DNA from: CAWFKW01 sp964568655
GTDB taxonomy: Bacteria > Bacteroidota > Ignavibacteria > Tepidaquicellales > OLB5
Reading direction: 5' to 3'
Length of the DNA: 18,018 nucleotides
NCBI GenBank assembly: GCA_964568655.1
Contig: CAZMRG010000062.1
Span: 1-18,018, forward strand
Part shown: piece by piece, positions 8,063 through 16,122 of the stretch
How positions within the stretch are numbered: position 1 is the first letter of the stretch
Layout of the letters: each line of letters opens with the position of its first letter
Notes under the pieces: model-generated
The model's database searches: none
What the model saw: only the letters and a program-made list of their open reading frames with translations
Told to the model about the DNA's origin: nothing
Program-made: the position numbers and the translations under genes

Positions 8063-9222
8063 CCAATGTAATGCATACATTAACATATGTTTTAGACGGA
8101 GGGCTGGAAAAAGTTGTTTATATGATTTGCGAAAATCTGGGGAGGGAGAATTATAATCATACAATTGTTGTTCTATCCAAACAAAAAAATTCTTTTCTTC
8201 TTGATAAATTCAGGACCTTGGGCGCTGAAATTGAATTTCTCGATTTTGATAACAGGCTTTTTTCAGTAAAATCACTTGCGAAAAATTTAAAACAGATTTT
8301 CATACTTGCAAGGTTAATAAAAAAGAAGAACATCCAGGTCCTTCACACACACGATTTCTTCCCGGCATTGGTCGCCAGACTATCTTACCTGGCCGCTTTA
8401 ATCTTTTTTTTCAAAAAAATACCTCTTGTGTACGTTACTTTGCACAATATATTTTTCTGGTTGAAGCCAATTCATCATAGACTCAATAAGCTGATGAGTG
8501 GATTAACTACGAAAGTCATATGTGTGTCTAAATCAGTTTTGGATTACTCATTATGGCATGATAAATTAAGCGAAAAGAAATATCAAATAATTTTCAACGG
8601 AGTAAATGTCGATGAATTTGCCCCAAATGAAGAAATACGAAAACATTATCGGCGACTATTTGAATGTTCAGAAAGTGATTTTATAATTGGTAATATAGGC
8701 GTTCTTTCAGTTAGAAAAGGACAGAAATACTTAGTCGATGCGTTATCGAAAATAGATCAAAAAAAGAATATTTGTCTTTTGATATTTGGGAGCGAACGAT
8801 CTCACGAAAAGAATATTCCAAAAGAATTATATGAATTGATACAGAAAAATTCTCTTTCGGAAAAAGTAAAAATATTAGAGCCAAGAGATGATATTAACTT
8901 GATATATAATATGTTTGACGTTTTTGTAATGCCATCTATTGTGGAAGGGCTCAGTCTTTGCGCAATAGAAGCCATGCTGATGAAAAAGATTTGCTTATTT
9001 TCCGATATAGACCCGTTTACAGAAATGATAGATGATGGAGTTAACGGATTCATTTGTAAAAGAGAAGATTCGGGTGATTTGGCGTTAAAACTTGATAATA
9101 TTATTTCACATTATGAAGAATTCGGGTTCATTGGTGAAAAAGCCAGGGAAACTGCATTGCATAAATATAATGTCGAGAGAATGGCAAAAGAATATAAGGC
9201 TCTTTATGATTCTTCTTTTTAA
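8059..9222 (+). CDS. Glycosyltransferase family 4 (GT-B fold)
   Basis: This sugar transferase of 387 residues has the usual GT4 order. The N-terminal domain has an acceptor-side glycine loop (LDGGLEKVVYMICENL), a VLHTHDFFPAL segment, and KVICVSKSVLD preceding the inter-domain INFNGV-like stretch (IIFNGVNVDEF). The C-terminal domain has NIGVLSVRKGQKYLVDAL, and then MPSIVEGLSLCAIEAML with the EX7E pair at E296 and E304. It probably adds a sugar during repeat-unit assembly on the cytoplasmic face of the inner membrane. Translation is coupled to the upstream GT2 by the ATGA overlap. The length and domains are complete, with no sign of decay. Confidence 0.9.
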   Translation: MTNVMHTLTYVLDGGLEKVVYMICENLGRENYNHTIVVLSKQKNSFLLDKFRTLGAEIEFLDFDNRLFSVKSLAKNLKQIFILARLIKKKNIQVLHTHDFFPALVARLSYLAALIFFFKKIPLVYVTLHNIFFWLKPIHHRLNKLMSGLTTKVICVSKSVLDYSLWHDKLSEKKYQIIFNGVNVDEFAPNEEIRKHYRRLFECSESDFIIGNIGVLSVRKGQKYLVDALSKIDQKKNICLLIFGSERSHEKNIPKELYELIQKNSLSEKVKILEPRDDINLIYNMFDVFVMPSIVEGLSLCAIEAMLMKKICLFSDIDPFTEMIDDGVNGFICKREDSGDLALKLDNIISHYEEFGFIGEKARETALHKYNVERMAKEYKALYDSSF

Positions 9223-9232
9223 GACAAATAAA

Positions 9233-9292
9233 ATGCCTAAATATTTATCACACTTGATGTTGCAAGAGAAAAGTGAGATTTTTGTAATATGA
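9233..9292 (+). other. Possible 19-codon leader ORF or displaced N-terminus of the next methyltransferase
   Basis: An ATG at 9233 opens a 19-residue frame (MPKYLSHLMLQEKSEIFVI) whose TGA overlaps the methyltransferase ATG in an ATGA arrangement. It could be a translated coupling peptide. It could also be the original N-terminus of the methyltransferase split off by a one-base frameshift, since its composition looks protein-like. It could also be chance. The evidence is only the frame, the overlap and the composition. Confidence 0.25.
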
Positions 9293-10101
9293 ACAATAAA
9301 TATTATTTTCCCCCTGTTCATTTTTGGACATTGTGGTTCAGTGAAGCGATGAGGTATTTTGCTGCAAAGAATGGATTTAAGGTTAATAAAAACACAAAAG
9401 CTATAGATATTGGCTGCGGACTTGGGTACCATTGTTTTACTCTCAGCAATTTAGGATTAATTGATGTTATTGGGGTTGATATTTCAAAAGAAACAATGGA
9501 TCTCCTTAATGAATTCCGCCAAAAACCAAGGTTCTTTAAACTTAATATTTGCACGGACGACATTTCGCAATTTCTGAATTATTTCAATATTATATTTTCA
9601 AGCGACGTTTATGAGCATGTTGACGATCCACAGGTAATGATTGATAATATATTTAAAATGCTTGCAGCAAACGGTGCAGCTTGTATCACATTTCCAAATT
9701 GGGATAATCACGGACAAAATCAATTCAGTGATAAAAACCAATTGCTGGAACGTTTTCAAAAAGCAGGATTCCGCGAAATAAATATAGATGTGATAGACAA
9801 CTACTCGCTTATATATAGATTTTTTATGAAATTCTATATTTTGGCCCAAAAAATTAGCGATATCTTGTTTTCGATTAAACGAAAACAAGTAAAAGGCACA
9901 ACAATGCCTGAATCGGATGAGTTTCATGGAATGTATGCTTTTCAAAAAATTCAAAAATTAAAGAAGCATAAACTAATTTGTTCGGTGATAAATGTTGAAT
10001 ATTCTTTGTTAAAAATATTCCTTCGAATTTCACCTCCTTTTATTAGCTCGAATTCGAATCAAGTTACTAACAAACGAATAATTGTTTTTGCAAAAAGATA
10101 A
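9289..10101 (+). CDS. Class I SAM-dependent methyltransferase
   Basis: This protein of 270 residues carries SAM-binding motif I, AIDIGCGLGYH at about 38-48, and the motif II acidic residue in DVIGVDISKE. FSSDVYEHVDDPQVMIDNIF follows, the motif typical of Methyltransf_11/25-type enzymes acting on small molecules or sugars. The C-terminal 90 residues are basic with a hydrophobic patch. It most likely methylates a sugar of the repeat unit, or caps the chain, but the acceptor cannot be predicted. The ATG at 9289 is preceded in frame by a TGA at 9274-9276, so the annotated start is the only ATG that includes the visible N-terminus. Its stop is directly followed by the ATG of the next GT2 with no spacer, which argues for one transcript. 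Confidence 0.85.
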   Translation: MNNKYYFPPVHFWTLWFSEAMRYFAAKNGFKVNKNTKAIDIGCGLGYHCFTLSNLGLIDVIGVDISKETMDLLNEFRQKPRFFKLNICTDDISQFLNYFNIIFSSDVYEHVDDPQVMIDNIFKMLAANGAACITFPNWDNHGQNQFSDKNQLLERFQKAGFREINIDVIDNYSLIYRFFMKFYILAQKISDILFSIKRKQVKGTTMPESDEFHGMYAFQKIQKLKKHKLICSVINVEYSLLKIFLRISPPFISSNSNQVTNKRIIVFAKR

Positions 10102-10884
10102 ATGGCAGATTTTTCGTTAATAATAATTACCTGGAACGCTAAACATTTTCTCGAGAAATGTCTTGACTCAATTTATAATAAAAATAAGGGCTTTGAGTTT
10201 GAACTGGTCATGGTCGATAATAATTCTACCGATGGAACCAGGGAATTTGTAGAAAATAAATATCCGGAAACAGTATATATTTATAATGACTCGAATAAAG
10301 GAGTTGCGCCTGCAAGAAACCAGGGGCTATCTATTGCAAAAGGAAAATATAAATTAATACTGGATGTTGATACCGAACTGCTGACGGAAAACGCTTTCGC
10401 TAAATTAGTTGATTTTATGGAAAGCAACAAAGAAGTAGGTATAATAGGCGCAAAACTTATGTTTTCCAACGATGAGCTTCAGCATACTTGCCTTAAATTC
10501 CCTAGCGTAGGCGTTAAAGTATTCACAAGGTTAGGCGTTTTCGGCGGCTCAAAAATGCTCAGGGAATATTACATGTTCGACTTTGACCATAACTCAATAA
10601 AAGAAGTTGATTATGTAATCGGCGCATTCCAGTTGCTGCGTTCTCAAATGCTTGAAAAGATCGGGTTATATGATGACAAAATATTTTATGGCCCTGAAGA
10701 TATCGACTACTGTTTACGAGCCCGAAGAGCCGGATATAAAACTGTTTATTTTCCTGAGGTAAAACTTTATCATTTTTATCAAAGGATTACAAAAAAGTTC
10801 TTTACTAAAATCACATTTTTGCACATTAAAGGCCTAATTCATTTCTTTTTAAAACACAAATATATAATTTATCCAAAATATTGA
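10102..10884 (+). CDS. Glycosyltransferase family 2 (GT-A fold)
   Basis: This GT2 enzyme of 260 residues has FSLIIITWNAKHFLEKCLDS at the N-terminus, VDNNSTDGT with Asp39, the metal-binding LDVDTEL at 87-93 and a GAFQLLR acceptor region. GPEDIDYCLRARRAGY follows, with E199/D200 as the expected catalytic base. It lacks a clear transmembrane helix but ends in a basic, aromatic tail. It begins immediately after the methyltransferase stop and is followed by 20 bases before the glycosylphosphotransferase. Its motif set closely parallels the N-terminal domain of the fusion protein further downstream, so the two may descend from one family. The donor sugar is unknown. Confidence 0.9.
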   Translation: MADFSLIIITWNAKHFLEKCLDSIYNKNKGFEFELVMVDNNSTDGTREFVENKYPETVYIYNDSNKGVAPARNQGLSIAKGKYKLILDVDTELLTENAFAKLVDFMESNKEVGIIGAKLMFSNDELQHTCLKFPSVGVKVFTRLGVFGGSKMLREYYMFDFDHNSIKEVDYVIGAFQLLRSQMLEKIGLYDDKIFYGPEDIDYCLRARRAGYKTVYFPEVKLYHFYQRITKKFFTKITFLHIKGLIHFFLKHKYIIYPKY

Positions 10885-10904
10885 AGACTATTAAATGATT
10901 TTGG

Positions 10905-12284
10905 TTGTCACGTAAACAGGAAATATTATTTTTGATCTTTTCTGATTTTGTGTTTGTAAATATCGGATGGACATTATATTACCTTATCAGGATCGAGTCA
11001 GGATGGATCCCAAATACTACGCCAACTTCATTTGCTGTTCCCTTACTTGTCGTATATGCTTTTTGGGCCCTGTTTTTTAGTTTCACGGGATTATACCAAT
11101 ATTGGTTTGTACGCTCCAGATTCGATGAGTTTACTTCAGTTGTTAAAGCTGTTTCTTTAGGTTGCTTTATTCTGTTCTTTGTCATATTTCTGGACGATGC
11201 TATTAATGATGCGAAAGCAATTTCCAGGTTTCTTATTTTAATTTACTGGATCCTTATGATTATTTCTGTCGGCTCGGGCAGAATTATAATCAGAAGCATA
11301 CAGATGAATATGCTTGAAAAGGGGATAGGGCTTCGGGATACTCTTATCATAGGCGACGGAATAAGAGGAAGAGAATTGAAACATTGGATCGATAAGTTCC
11401 CGCAATTGGGTTATAAGGTCTTAGGATTTGTTTCATCAAATGAGAGGAAGGGATCGGCGGATGCAATCGGTAGTATTTCCCAGCTGGCTCAGATTGTAGA
11501 TAAAAGAAACGTTTCAGAGGTTTTAATTGCATTGGAAGCAAGCGAAAAAGATAAGCTGTTTGATATTCTGAGAAGCGTACCCCAATCTAAAGTCCATTTG
11601 AAAATACTGCCGGACACATATGAAATTGTAAGCGGACTTGCAAGAACCAACCAGCTGTACGGTGTTCCGCTTATAGAAGTGATGCCTGAAATCATGTCTC
11701 ATGGCGCGAAGCTTGCCAAGAGAGCCATAGATATTTTTGTATCGCTTTTTATTTTGATTATGATGCTGCCTTTGCTTTTAATAATTGCTTTGCTGATCAG
11801 GATAAGTTCACGCGGACCGGTTTTCTATAAGCAGATACGGGTCGGGAAAAATGGCGCTGAGTTTACAATGTATAAGTTCCGGTCAATGTACAAAGATGCT
11901 GAAGAGTACGGCCCGGAATGGGCGGGTGAAAAGGATCCCAGAATAACATGGATTGGAAGGATAATCAGGAAGATATATCTTGATGAAGTGCCCCAAATGA
12001 TCAATGTCCTAAACAATGAAATGAGCCTTGTCGGTCCGAGGCCGGAAAGGCCATATTTCGTTGAAATATTGAAAAAGGATATACCTTATTATTATAAAAG
12101 AATTGCAATTAAACCCGGCATTACAGGTTGGGCCCAGATAAAACATAAGTATGATGAGTCGCTAAGCGACGTTAAAGAGAAGCTCAAATATGATTTTTAT
12201 TATATAGAAAATATGTCTTTAAAACTCGATTTCAAAATAATGATTAATACGATATTAGTAATTCTATTTATGAAAGGTCACTAG
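10905..12284 (+). CDS. Polyprenyl glycosylphosphotransferase (WbaP/WcaJ-type initiating enzyme)
   Basis: This is the initiating enzyme. It moves a hexose-1-phosphate from a nucleotide sugar onto undecaprenyl phosphate at the inner membrane. The 459 residues start with TTG (MSRKQEILFLIF) and begin with about four hydrophobic segments up to residue 130. A Rossmann-like CoA_binding_3 domain follows (about 140-250, DTLIIGDGIRGREL). The C-terminal bacterial sugar transferase domain opens with KRAIDIFVSLF at 272. It carries RVGKNGAEFTMYKFRSM (K324-M328), the catalytic YLDEVPQ with D360/E361, MSLVGPRPER, and KPGITGWAQIKHKY. All expected catalytic residues are present, so it should be active. It marks the start of the less AT-rich part of the window. 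The sugar used (glucose, galactose or an N-acetylated sugar) is not predictable. Confidence 0.93.
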   Translation: MSRKQEILFLIFSDFVFVNIGWTLYYLIRIESGWIPNTTPTSFAVPLLVVYAFWALFFSFTGLYQYWFVRSRFDEFTSVVKAVSLGCFILFFVIFLDDAINDAKAISRFLILIYWILMIISVGSGRIIIRSIQMNMLEKGIGLRDTLIIGDGIRGRELKHWIDKFPQLGYKVLGFVSSNERKGSADAIGSISQLAQIVDKRNVSEVLIALEASEKDKLFDILRSVPQSKVHLKILPDTYEIVSGLARTNQLYGVPLIEVMPEIMSHGAKLAKRAIDIFVSLFILIMMLPLLLIIALLIRISSRGPVFYKQIRVGKNGAEFTMYKFRSMYKDAEEYGPEWAGEKDPRITWIGRIIRKIYLDEVPQMINVLNNEMSLVGPRPERPYFVEILKKDIPYYYKRIAIKPGITGWAQIKHKYDESLSDVKEKLKYDFYYIENMSLKLDFKIMINTILVILFMKGH

Positions 12285-12290
12285 GCAATT

Positions 12291-13391
12291 ATGAACATTC
12301 AAATGGTTGATTTAAAAAACCAATATTCAAAAATTAAGACAGAAATAGACAATGCAATTTCAGGGGTTGTTGATTCATGCCAGTTTATTCTCGGCCCAAT
12401 TGTCGGGGAATTCGAGAAAAATGTCGCCAATTACCTGGGCTGCAAACATGCAATAGGATGCGCTTCCGGAACAGACGCTCTTCAGGTGGCTATGATGGCG
12501 ATCGGTATAAAACCTGGCGATGAAATAATTACTACCCCTTTTACTTTTGTAGCCACAACGGAGACTATCGCATTACTGGGAGCTATACCGGTTTACGTTG
12601 ATATCGACGAGAAAACGTATAACATAGACGTTGATAAAATAGAAGAGAAAATAACTTCTAAAACCAAAGCTATCATGCCTGTTCATTTATACGGACAACC
12701 CGCTGAAATGGATAAGATAATGAAAGTGGCAAAAACCCATAACCTCATGGTCATCGAAGATGGCGCCCAGGCATTCGGCGCGTCATATAAGGGGATCAAA
12801 GTAAACGCCATAGGCGATATTGGCTGCATAAGTTTTTTCCCAAGCAAAAATCTTGGCGCGTTCGGCGATGCGGGAATGATTACAACAAATGACGATGAGC
12901 TGGCGTCAAAAATTAGAATGATCGTAACCCATGGTTCCAAAAGAAAGTATTATCACGAAATCCTGGGCGTAAACAGCAGGCTGGATTCAATACAGGCGGC
13001 TATTCTGAATGTGAAGCTTAAATATATCGATGAGTATTGCGATGCGCGTATTGAAGCCGCCTCGAAATACAATAAGAAATTCGCCGGTAAATTGATAACT
13101 CCGTCGGTAATTTCCGGAGCCAGGCATATTTACCACCAATATTCTTTAAGAGTTAAAAACAGAAACAGGATGCAGGAATTCCTGAAAGAACAGGGTATAC
13201 CATCGATGATCTATTATCCTGTACCGCTGCATATGCAGGAAGCGTACCGGTATAACTACAAAGCAGGCGATTTCCCCGTAACCGAAAGAGTGGTTGATGA
13301 CATAATTTCGCTGCCGATGCACACTGAACTGACAGATGAACAAATAGATTTTATTTCTTCAAAAGTACTGGAGTTCAATTCAAAGCGCTAA
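12291..13391 (+). CDS. DegT/DnrJ/EryC1/StrS family PLP-dependent sugar aminotransferase (WbpE-like)
   Basis: This fold-type I aminotransferase of 366 residues converts a keto-sugar nucleotide to an amino-sugar nucleotide. It opens IQMVDLKNQYSKIK, followed by FILGPIVGEFE, ASGTDALQVAMMAIG and GDEIITTPFTFVAT, all standard for the family. The PLP phosphate/ring contact is VIEDGAQAFGA (D157), and the Schiff-base lysine is K186 in SFFPSKNLGAFGD. GVNSRLDSIQAAIL and the C-terminal YPVPLHMQEAY and LPMHTELT are also present. The pattern is closest to WbpE/WlbC-type enzymes that act on UDP-3-keto-GlcNAcA, but dehydrogenase and acetyltransferase partners are not in the window. The gene is complete, 6 bases after the glycosylphosphotransferase, and 1 base before the next gene. 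Confidence 0.92.
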   Translation: MNIQMVDLKNQYSKIKTEIDNAISGVVDSCQFILGPIVGEFEKNVANYLGCKHAIGCASGTDALQVAMMAIGIKPGDEIITTPFTFVATTETIALLGAIPVYVDIDEKTYNIDVDKIEEKITSKTKAIMPVHLYGQPAEMDKIMKVAKTHNLMVIEDGAQAFGASYKGIKVNAIGDIGCISFFPSKNLGAFGDAGMITTNDDELASKIRMIVTHGSKRKYYHEILGVNSRLDSIQAAILNVKLKYIDEYCDARIEAASKYNKKFAGKLITPSVISGARHIYHQYSLRVKNRNRMQEFLKEQGIPSMIYYPVPLHMQEAYRYNYKAGDFPVTERVVDDIISLPMHTELTDEQIDFISSKVLEFNSKR

Positions 13392-13392
13392 T

Positions 13393-14112
13393 TTGAAAAA
13401 GGTTTTAGTAATAATACCCACTTACAATGAATCCGAGAATATTGTCAAGATCATTGGCGAGATCTTATCGCTTAATATTGCCGATACTTCATTGGATATC
13501 CTTGTGATAGATGACAATTCTGTTGATGGCACATCACAACTGGTAAAAGCGCTGAACCTGCCGCAGGTTAAAGTGATAGACAGGGAAAGAAAACTCGGAT
13601 TGGGCACTGCATATATAAGAGGTTTTAAATATGCTATTGAGAATAACTATGATTACGTTTTCGAAATGGATGCCGATTTTTCACACGATCCCAAAGCGTT
13701 GCCGGGATTTATCAGCAGGATGGATAAATATGACCTTGTAATCGGTTCCAGGTATATTGAAGGTATCGCAGTTGTAAACTGGCCGCTCAGCAGGCTTATG
13801 ATTAGCATGGGAGCCGGTTATTATACAAGGTTTATAACAAGCCTTCCCGTAAAAGACGTGACTGCGGGTTTTATGTGCTACAAAGTCAGCTCGCTTAAAC
13901 AGATCAATCTTGATTCGGTTAAGTCAAACGGGTATTCATTCCAGATCGAAATGAAATACCGTATGTGGAAAAAAGGATTTAAGCTGATTGAAATTCCGAT
14001 CGTGTTCATCGACCGAAGGGCGGGAGTTTCCAAGATGTCGAGGAAAATCGTTTACGAAGCCGCATTTATGGTATGGAAATTAAAATACTGGTCAATTGCA
14101 AATAAACTCTGA
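13393..14112 (+). CDS. Polyprenol monophosphomannose synthase-like GT2 (DPM1-type)
   Basis: This protein of 239 residues starts with TTG, giving MKKVLVIIPTYNESENI, the hallmark N-terminus of dolichol/polyprenol-phosphate mannose synthases. It has VIDDNSVDGT at 38-47, then RKLGLGTAYIRGFKYA. The catalytic/metal motif FEMDADFSH is at 90-98, followed by LVIGSRYIEG and VKDVTAGFMCYK. Its single-domain length without C-terminal membrane helices matches DPM1-type enzymes. The reaction is transfer of mannose (or another hexose) from a nucleotide sugar to a polyprenyl phosphate. The product would be a membrane sugar donor for periplasmic transferases. The mannose specificity is inferred from similarity of motifs. 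It lies 1 base after the aminotransferase and 6 before the fusion protein. Confidence 0.88.
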   Translation: MKKVLVIIPTYNESENIVKIIGEILSLNIADTSLDILVIDDNSVDGTSQLVKALNLPQVKVIDRERKLGLGTAYIRGFKYAIENNYDYVFEMDADFSHDPKALPGFISRMDKYDLVIGSRYIEGIAVVNWPLSRLMISMGAGYYTRFITSLPVKDVTAGFMCYKVSSLKQINLDSVKSNGYSFQIEMKYRMWKKGFKLIEIPIVFIDRRAGVSKMSRKIVYEAAFMVWKLKYWSIANKL

Positions 14113-14118
14113 TAAATT

Positions 14119-16122
14119 TTGACGGATCTTTCAGTAATAATAGTTAACTACAATGTGAAAGAACTGCTTGAGCAATGTATAAATTCTATTATTACTTCCG
14201 GAAAAAATCTTAAAATAGAGATCATAGTAGTCGATAACAACTCTTTTGACGGCAGCGTTGAATATCTAAAAGCTAAATTCCCTGATCAGCCTACACTGAA
14301 ATTTATATCAAATACAACCAATGTTGGTTTTGCAAAAGCTAATAATATAGGCGTAAAGGATTCCGCCGGCAAATATGTTCTGATCCTAAATCCTGACACG
14401 GTATTACAGGAAGATACTTTGGAAAAGTGTATATCTTTTTATGAAAACGGGAAAGATATGGGAGCTCTAACCTGCAAACTGCTTTTACCCAATGGAAGGC
14501 TTGACCTGGCTTGCAGAAGAAGCTTCCCAACCCCGTCAGTGGCTTTGTACAGAATGCTTGGTTTAAGCAAGCTGTTCCCCGGCAGTAAGACCTTTGGAAA
14601 ATATAACCTGACTTACCTTGATGAAGATAAGACATATGAAGTAGATGCTATTGTTGGAGCTTTTATGCTGATAAAAAGAGATATTTATGACAAGGTTGGC
14701 GGATTTGATGAAGATTATTTCATGTATGGCGAGGATCTTGACCTTTGCTACAGGATAAAGAAAGCCGGATACAAAATATTTTACTTTTCGGATACGAGCA
14801 TTATTCACTATAAAGGAGAGAGCACAAAGAAAAGCAGTATTAGCTATGTGAACAACTTCTACGGGGCCATGCAGATCTTTGTTAAAAAGAATATGCATGC
14901 AAATTTCTGGCTGATCAATCTGATGATCGATCTTTCTATCTATTACCGCTCATTCATTTCTTATTTTAAAAGATTCCTGGCCGCTTTTTATCCCGTTTTT
15001 CTTGACCTGATATTTATTGTTCTTGCGATGATAATTGCCATCAAACAGAGGTTTGAGCAGTTTCCGCTGGAAGCTTACACAACTGTAATTCTGATTTACT
15101 GCGCTATTTGGCTTATTACGCTTGCATTCAGCGGAAGCTATAGTCGTTTGAACAAGCTTTCATTTGTAAAACCACTGAATGGTATTTTGGTAGGTTTTTT
15201 TGTGAATTCTGCGTTCACGTATTTCTTTAATGAATTTGCTTTTTCCAGAGCTGTTGTTATCAGGACAGCATTTTATGCGTTTGTTCTGATCGCGTTTTGG
15301 AGGCTTGTATTGAAGATCGTAAACTACTCAAAGCGGAAAAATATACTATCGACCGAGGCCAAAACTCTCATCGTAGGGAAAAATGAAGAATCAGAAACAT
15401 TTGTAAATAAACTCAGAAAGAGGATCGATTCAGAATATGACGTGGTTGGATATATATCAACAAATGGCGGTACAGGAAAAGAGTTTGTCGGAAATCTGAA
15501 TAATCTGTCAGATGTAATAGCCGCCAACAAAGTTAAAAATATCCTTTTTGCGAAGAATGAGCTCTCCAATCAGCAGATACTCGATTTCATGTGGAAGCTA
15601 AGAAAATACAATCTCAATTTCAAAATTTTATCCGCTGATAACGATATTTTGCTCGGAAAAACAGCTCTGGATAAAATTGATGAGATCTACCTTATGCAAA
15701 TTGAATATAATATCAACAGGAAAATCAATATATTTGTAAAGAGATTGTTTGATTTATTTTTTGGCGTTTTGAGCCTGTTCACCATATATCCTGTTTCTTT
15801 GATTGCCGTTAAAATGATCAAAAAGGGCGGAGAAGGAGCAAAATTTTTTAATAAATTATTGTTAATCCCATCGGTTGTAATAGGTAAGTATAGTTTTGTT
15901 GGAAGAGCTACCTGGGATGCTTCAGCCTACGGAAAGGAATATCTTGGGAAAAACGGGTTGACAGGACTTGCTCAAATCAATTTCTACAGGAATTTAAGCT
16001 CAGACGAATTCGAATATTACAACTATTATTACGCCAAGAACCAGTCTCTTTCACTCGATATTGAGATAATTTTAAAAACTGTATCATTGTTTCTATTCAA
16101 AAGGAATTTACCAAGGCTATGA
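14119..16122 (+). CDS. Fusion of a GT2 glycosyltransferase with a degenerate polyprenyl-glycosylphosphotransferase-like module
   Basis: The 667 residues start with TTG (MTDLSVIIVNYN). Residues 1 to about 260 form a complete GT2: VVDNNSFDGS with D39, LNPDTVLQED with D93, and MYGEDLDLCYRIKKAGY with E205/D206. Residues 285-400 have about four hydrophobic segments, laid out as in the N-terminus of WbaP-type enzymes. Residues 414-530 resemble the CoA_binding_3 domain (KTLIVGKNEESETF). Residues 535-667 start INIFVKRLFDLFFGVLS and end GLTGLAQINFYR plus LSLDIEIILKTV, the two ends of the sugar transferase domain. The middle is missing: the KFRSM and LDE(V/L)PQ blocks seen in the 10905-12284 gene have no counterpart, and only GKYSFVGR remains of SLVGPRP. 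The C-terminal part is therefore probably non-catalytic, perhaps a membrane or complex scaffold for the GT2. It ends in ATGA overlap with accA. Confidence 0.85.
   Translation: MTDLSVIIVNYNVKELLEQCINSIITSGKNLKIEIIVVDNNSFDGSVEYLKAKFPDQPTLKFISNTTNVGFAKANNIGVKDSAGKYVLILNPDTVLQEDTLEKCISFYENGKDMGALTCKLLLPNGRLDLACRRSFPTPSVALYRMLGLSKLFPGSKTFGKYNLTYLDEDKTYEVDAIVGAFMLIKRDIYDKVGGFDEDYFMYGEDLDLCYRIKKAGYKIFYFSDTSIIHYKGESTKKSSISYVNNFYGAMQIFVKKNMHANFWLINLMIDLSIYYRSFISYFKRFLAAFYPVFLDLIFIVLAMIIAIKQRFEQFPLEAYTTVILIYCAIWLITLAFSGSYSRLNKLSFVKPLNGILVGFFVNSAFTYFFNEFAFSRAVVIRTAFYAFVLIAFWRLVLKIVNYSKRKNILSTEAKTLIVGKNEESETFVNKLRKRIDSEYDVVGYISTNGGTGKEFVGNLNNLSDVIAANKVKNILFAKNELSNQQILDFMWKLRKYNLNFKILSADNDILLGKTALDKIDEIYLMQIEYNINRKINIFVKRLFDLFFGVLSLFTIYPVSLIAVKMIKKGGEGAKFFNKLLLIPSVVIGKYSFVGRATWDASAYGKEYLGKNGLTGLAQINFYRNLSSDEFEYYNYYYAKNQSLSLDIEIILKTVSLFLFKRNLPRL

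Noticed and set aside
9251..9275. Short inverted repeat (CACTT / AAGTG) before the second methyltransferase, as a possible terminator
   Set aside because: The stem is only five bases with a long loop and no clean T-run after it, and the genes on both sides look co-transcribed.
9092..9292. 66-codon plus-strand frame across the end of the GT4 gene
   Set aside because: Most of it overlaps the GT4 coding sequence in another frame. Only its last 19 codons are worth noting, and they are listed separately at low confidence.
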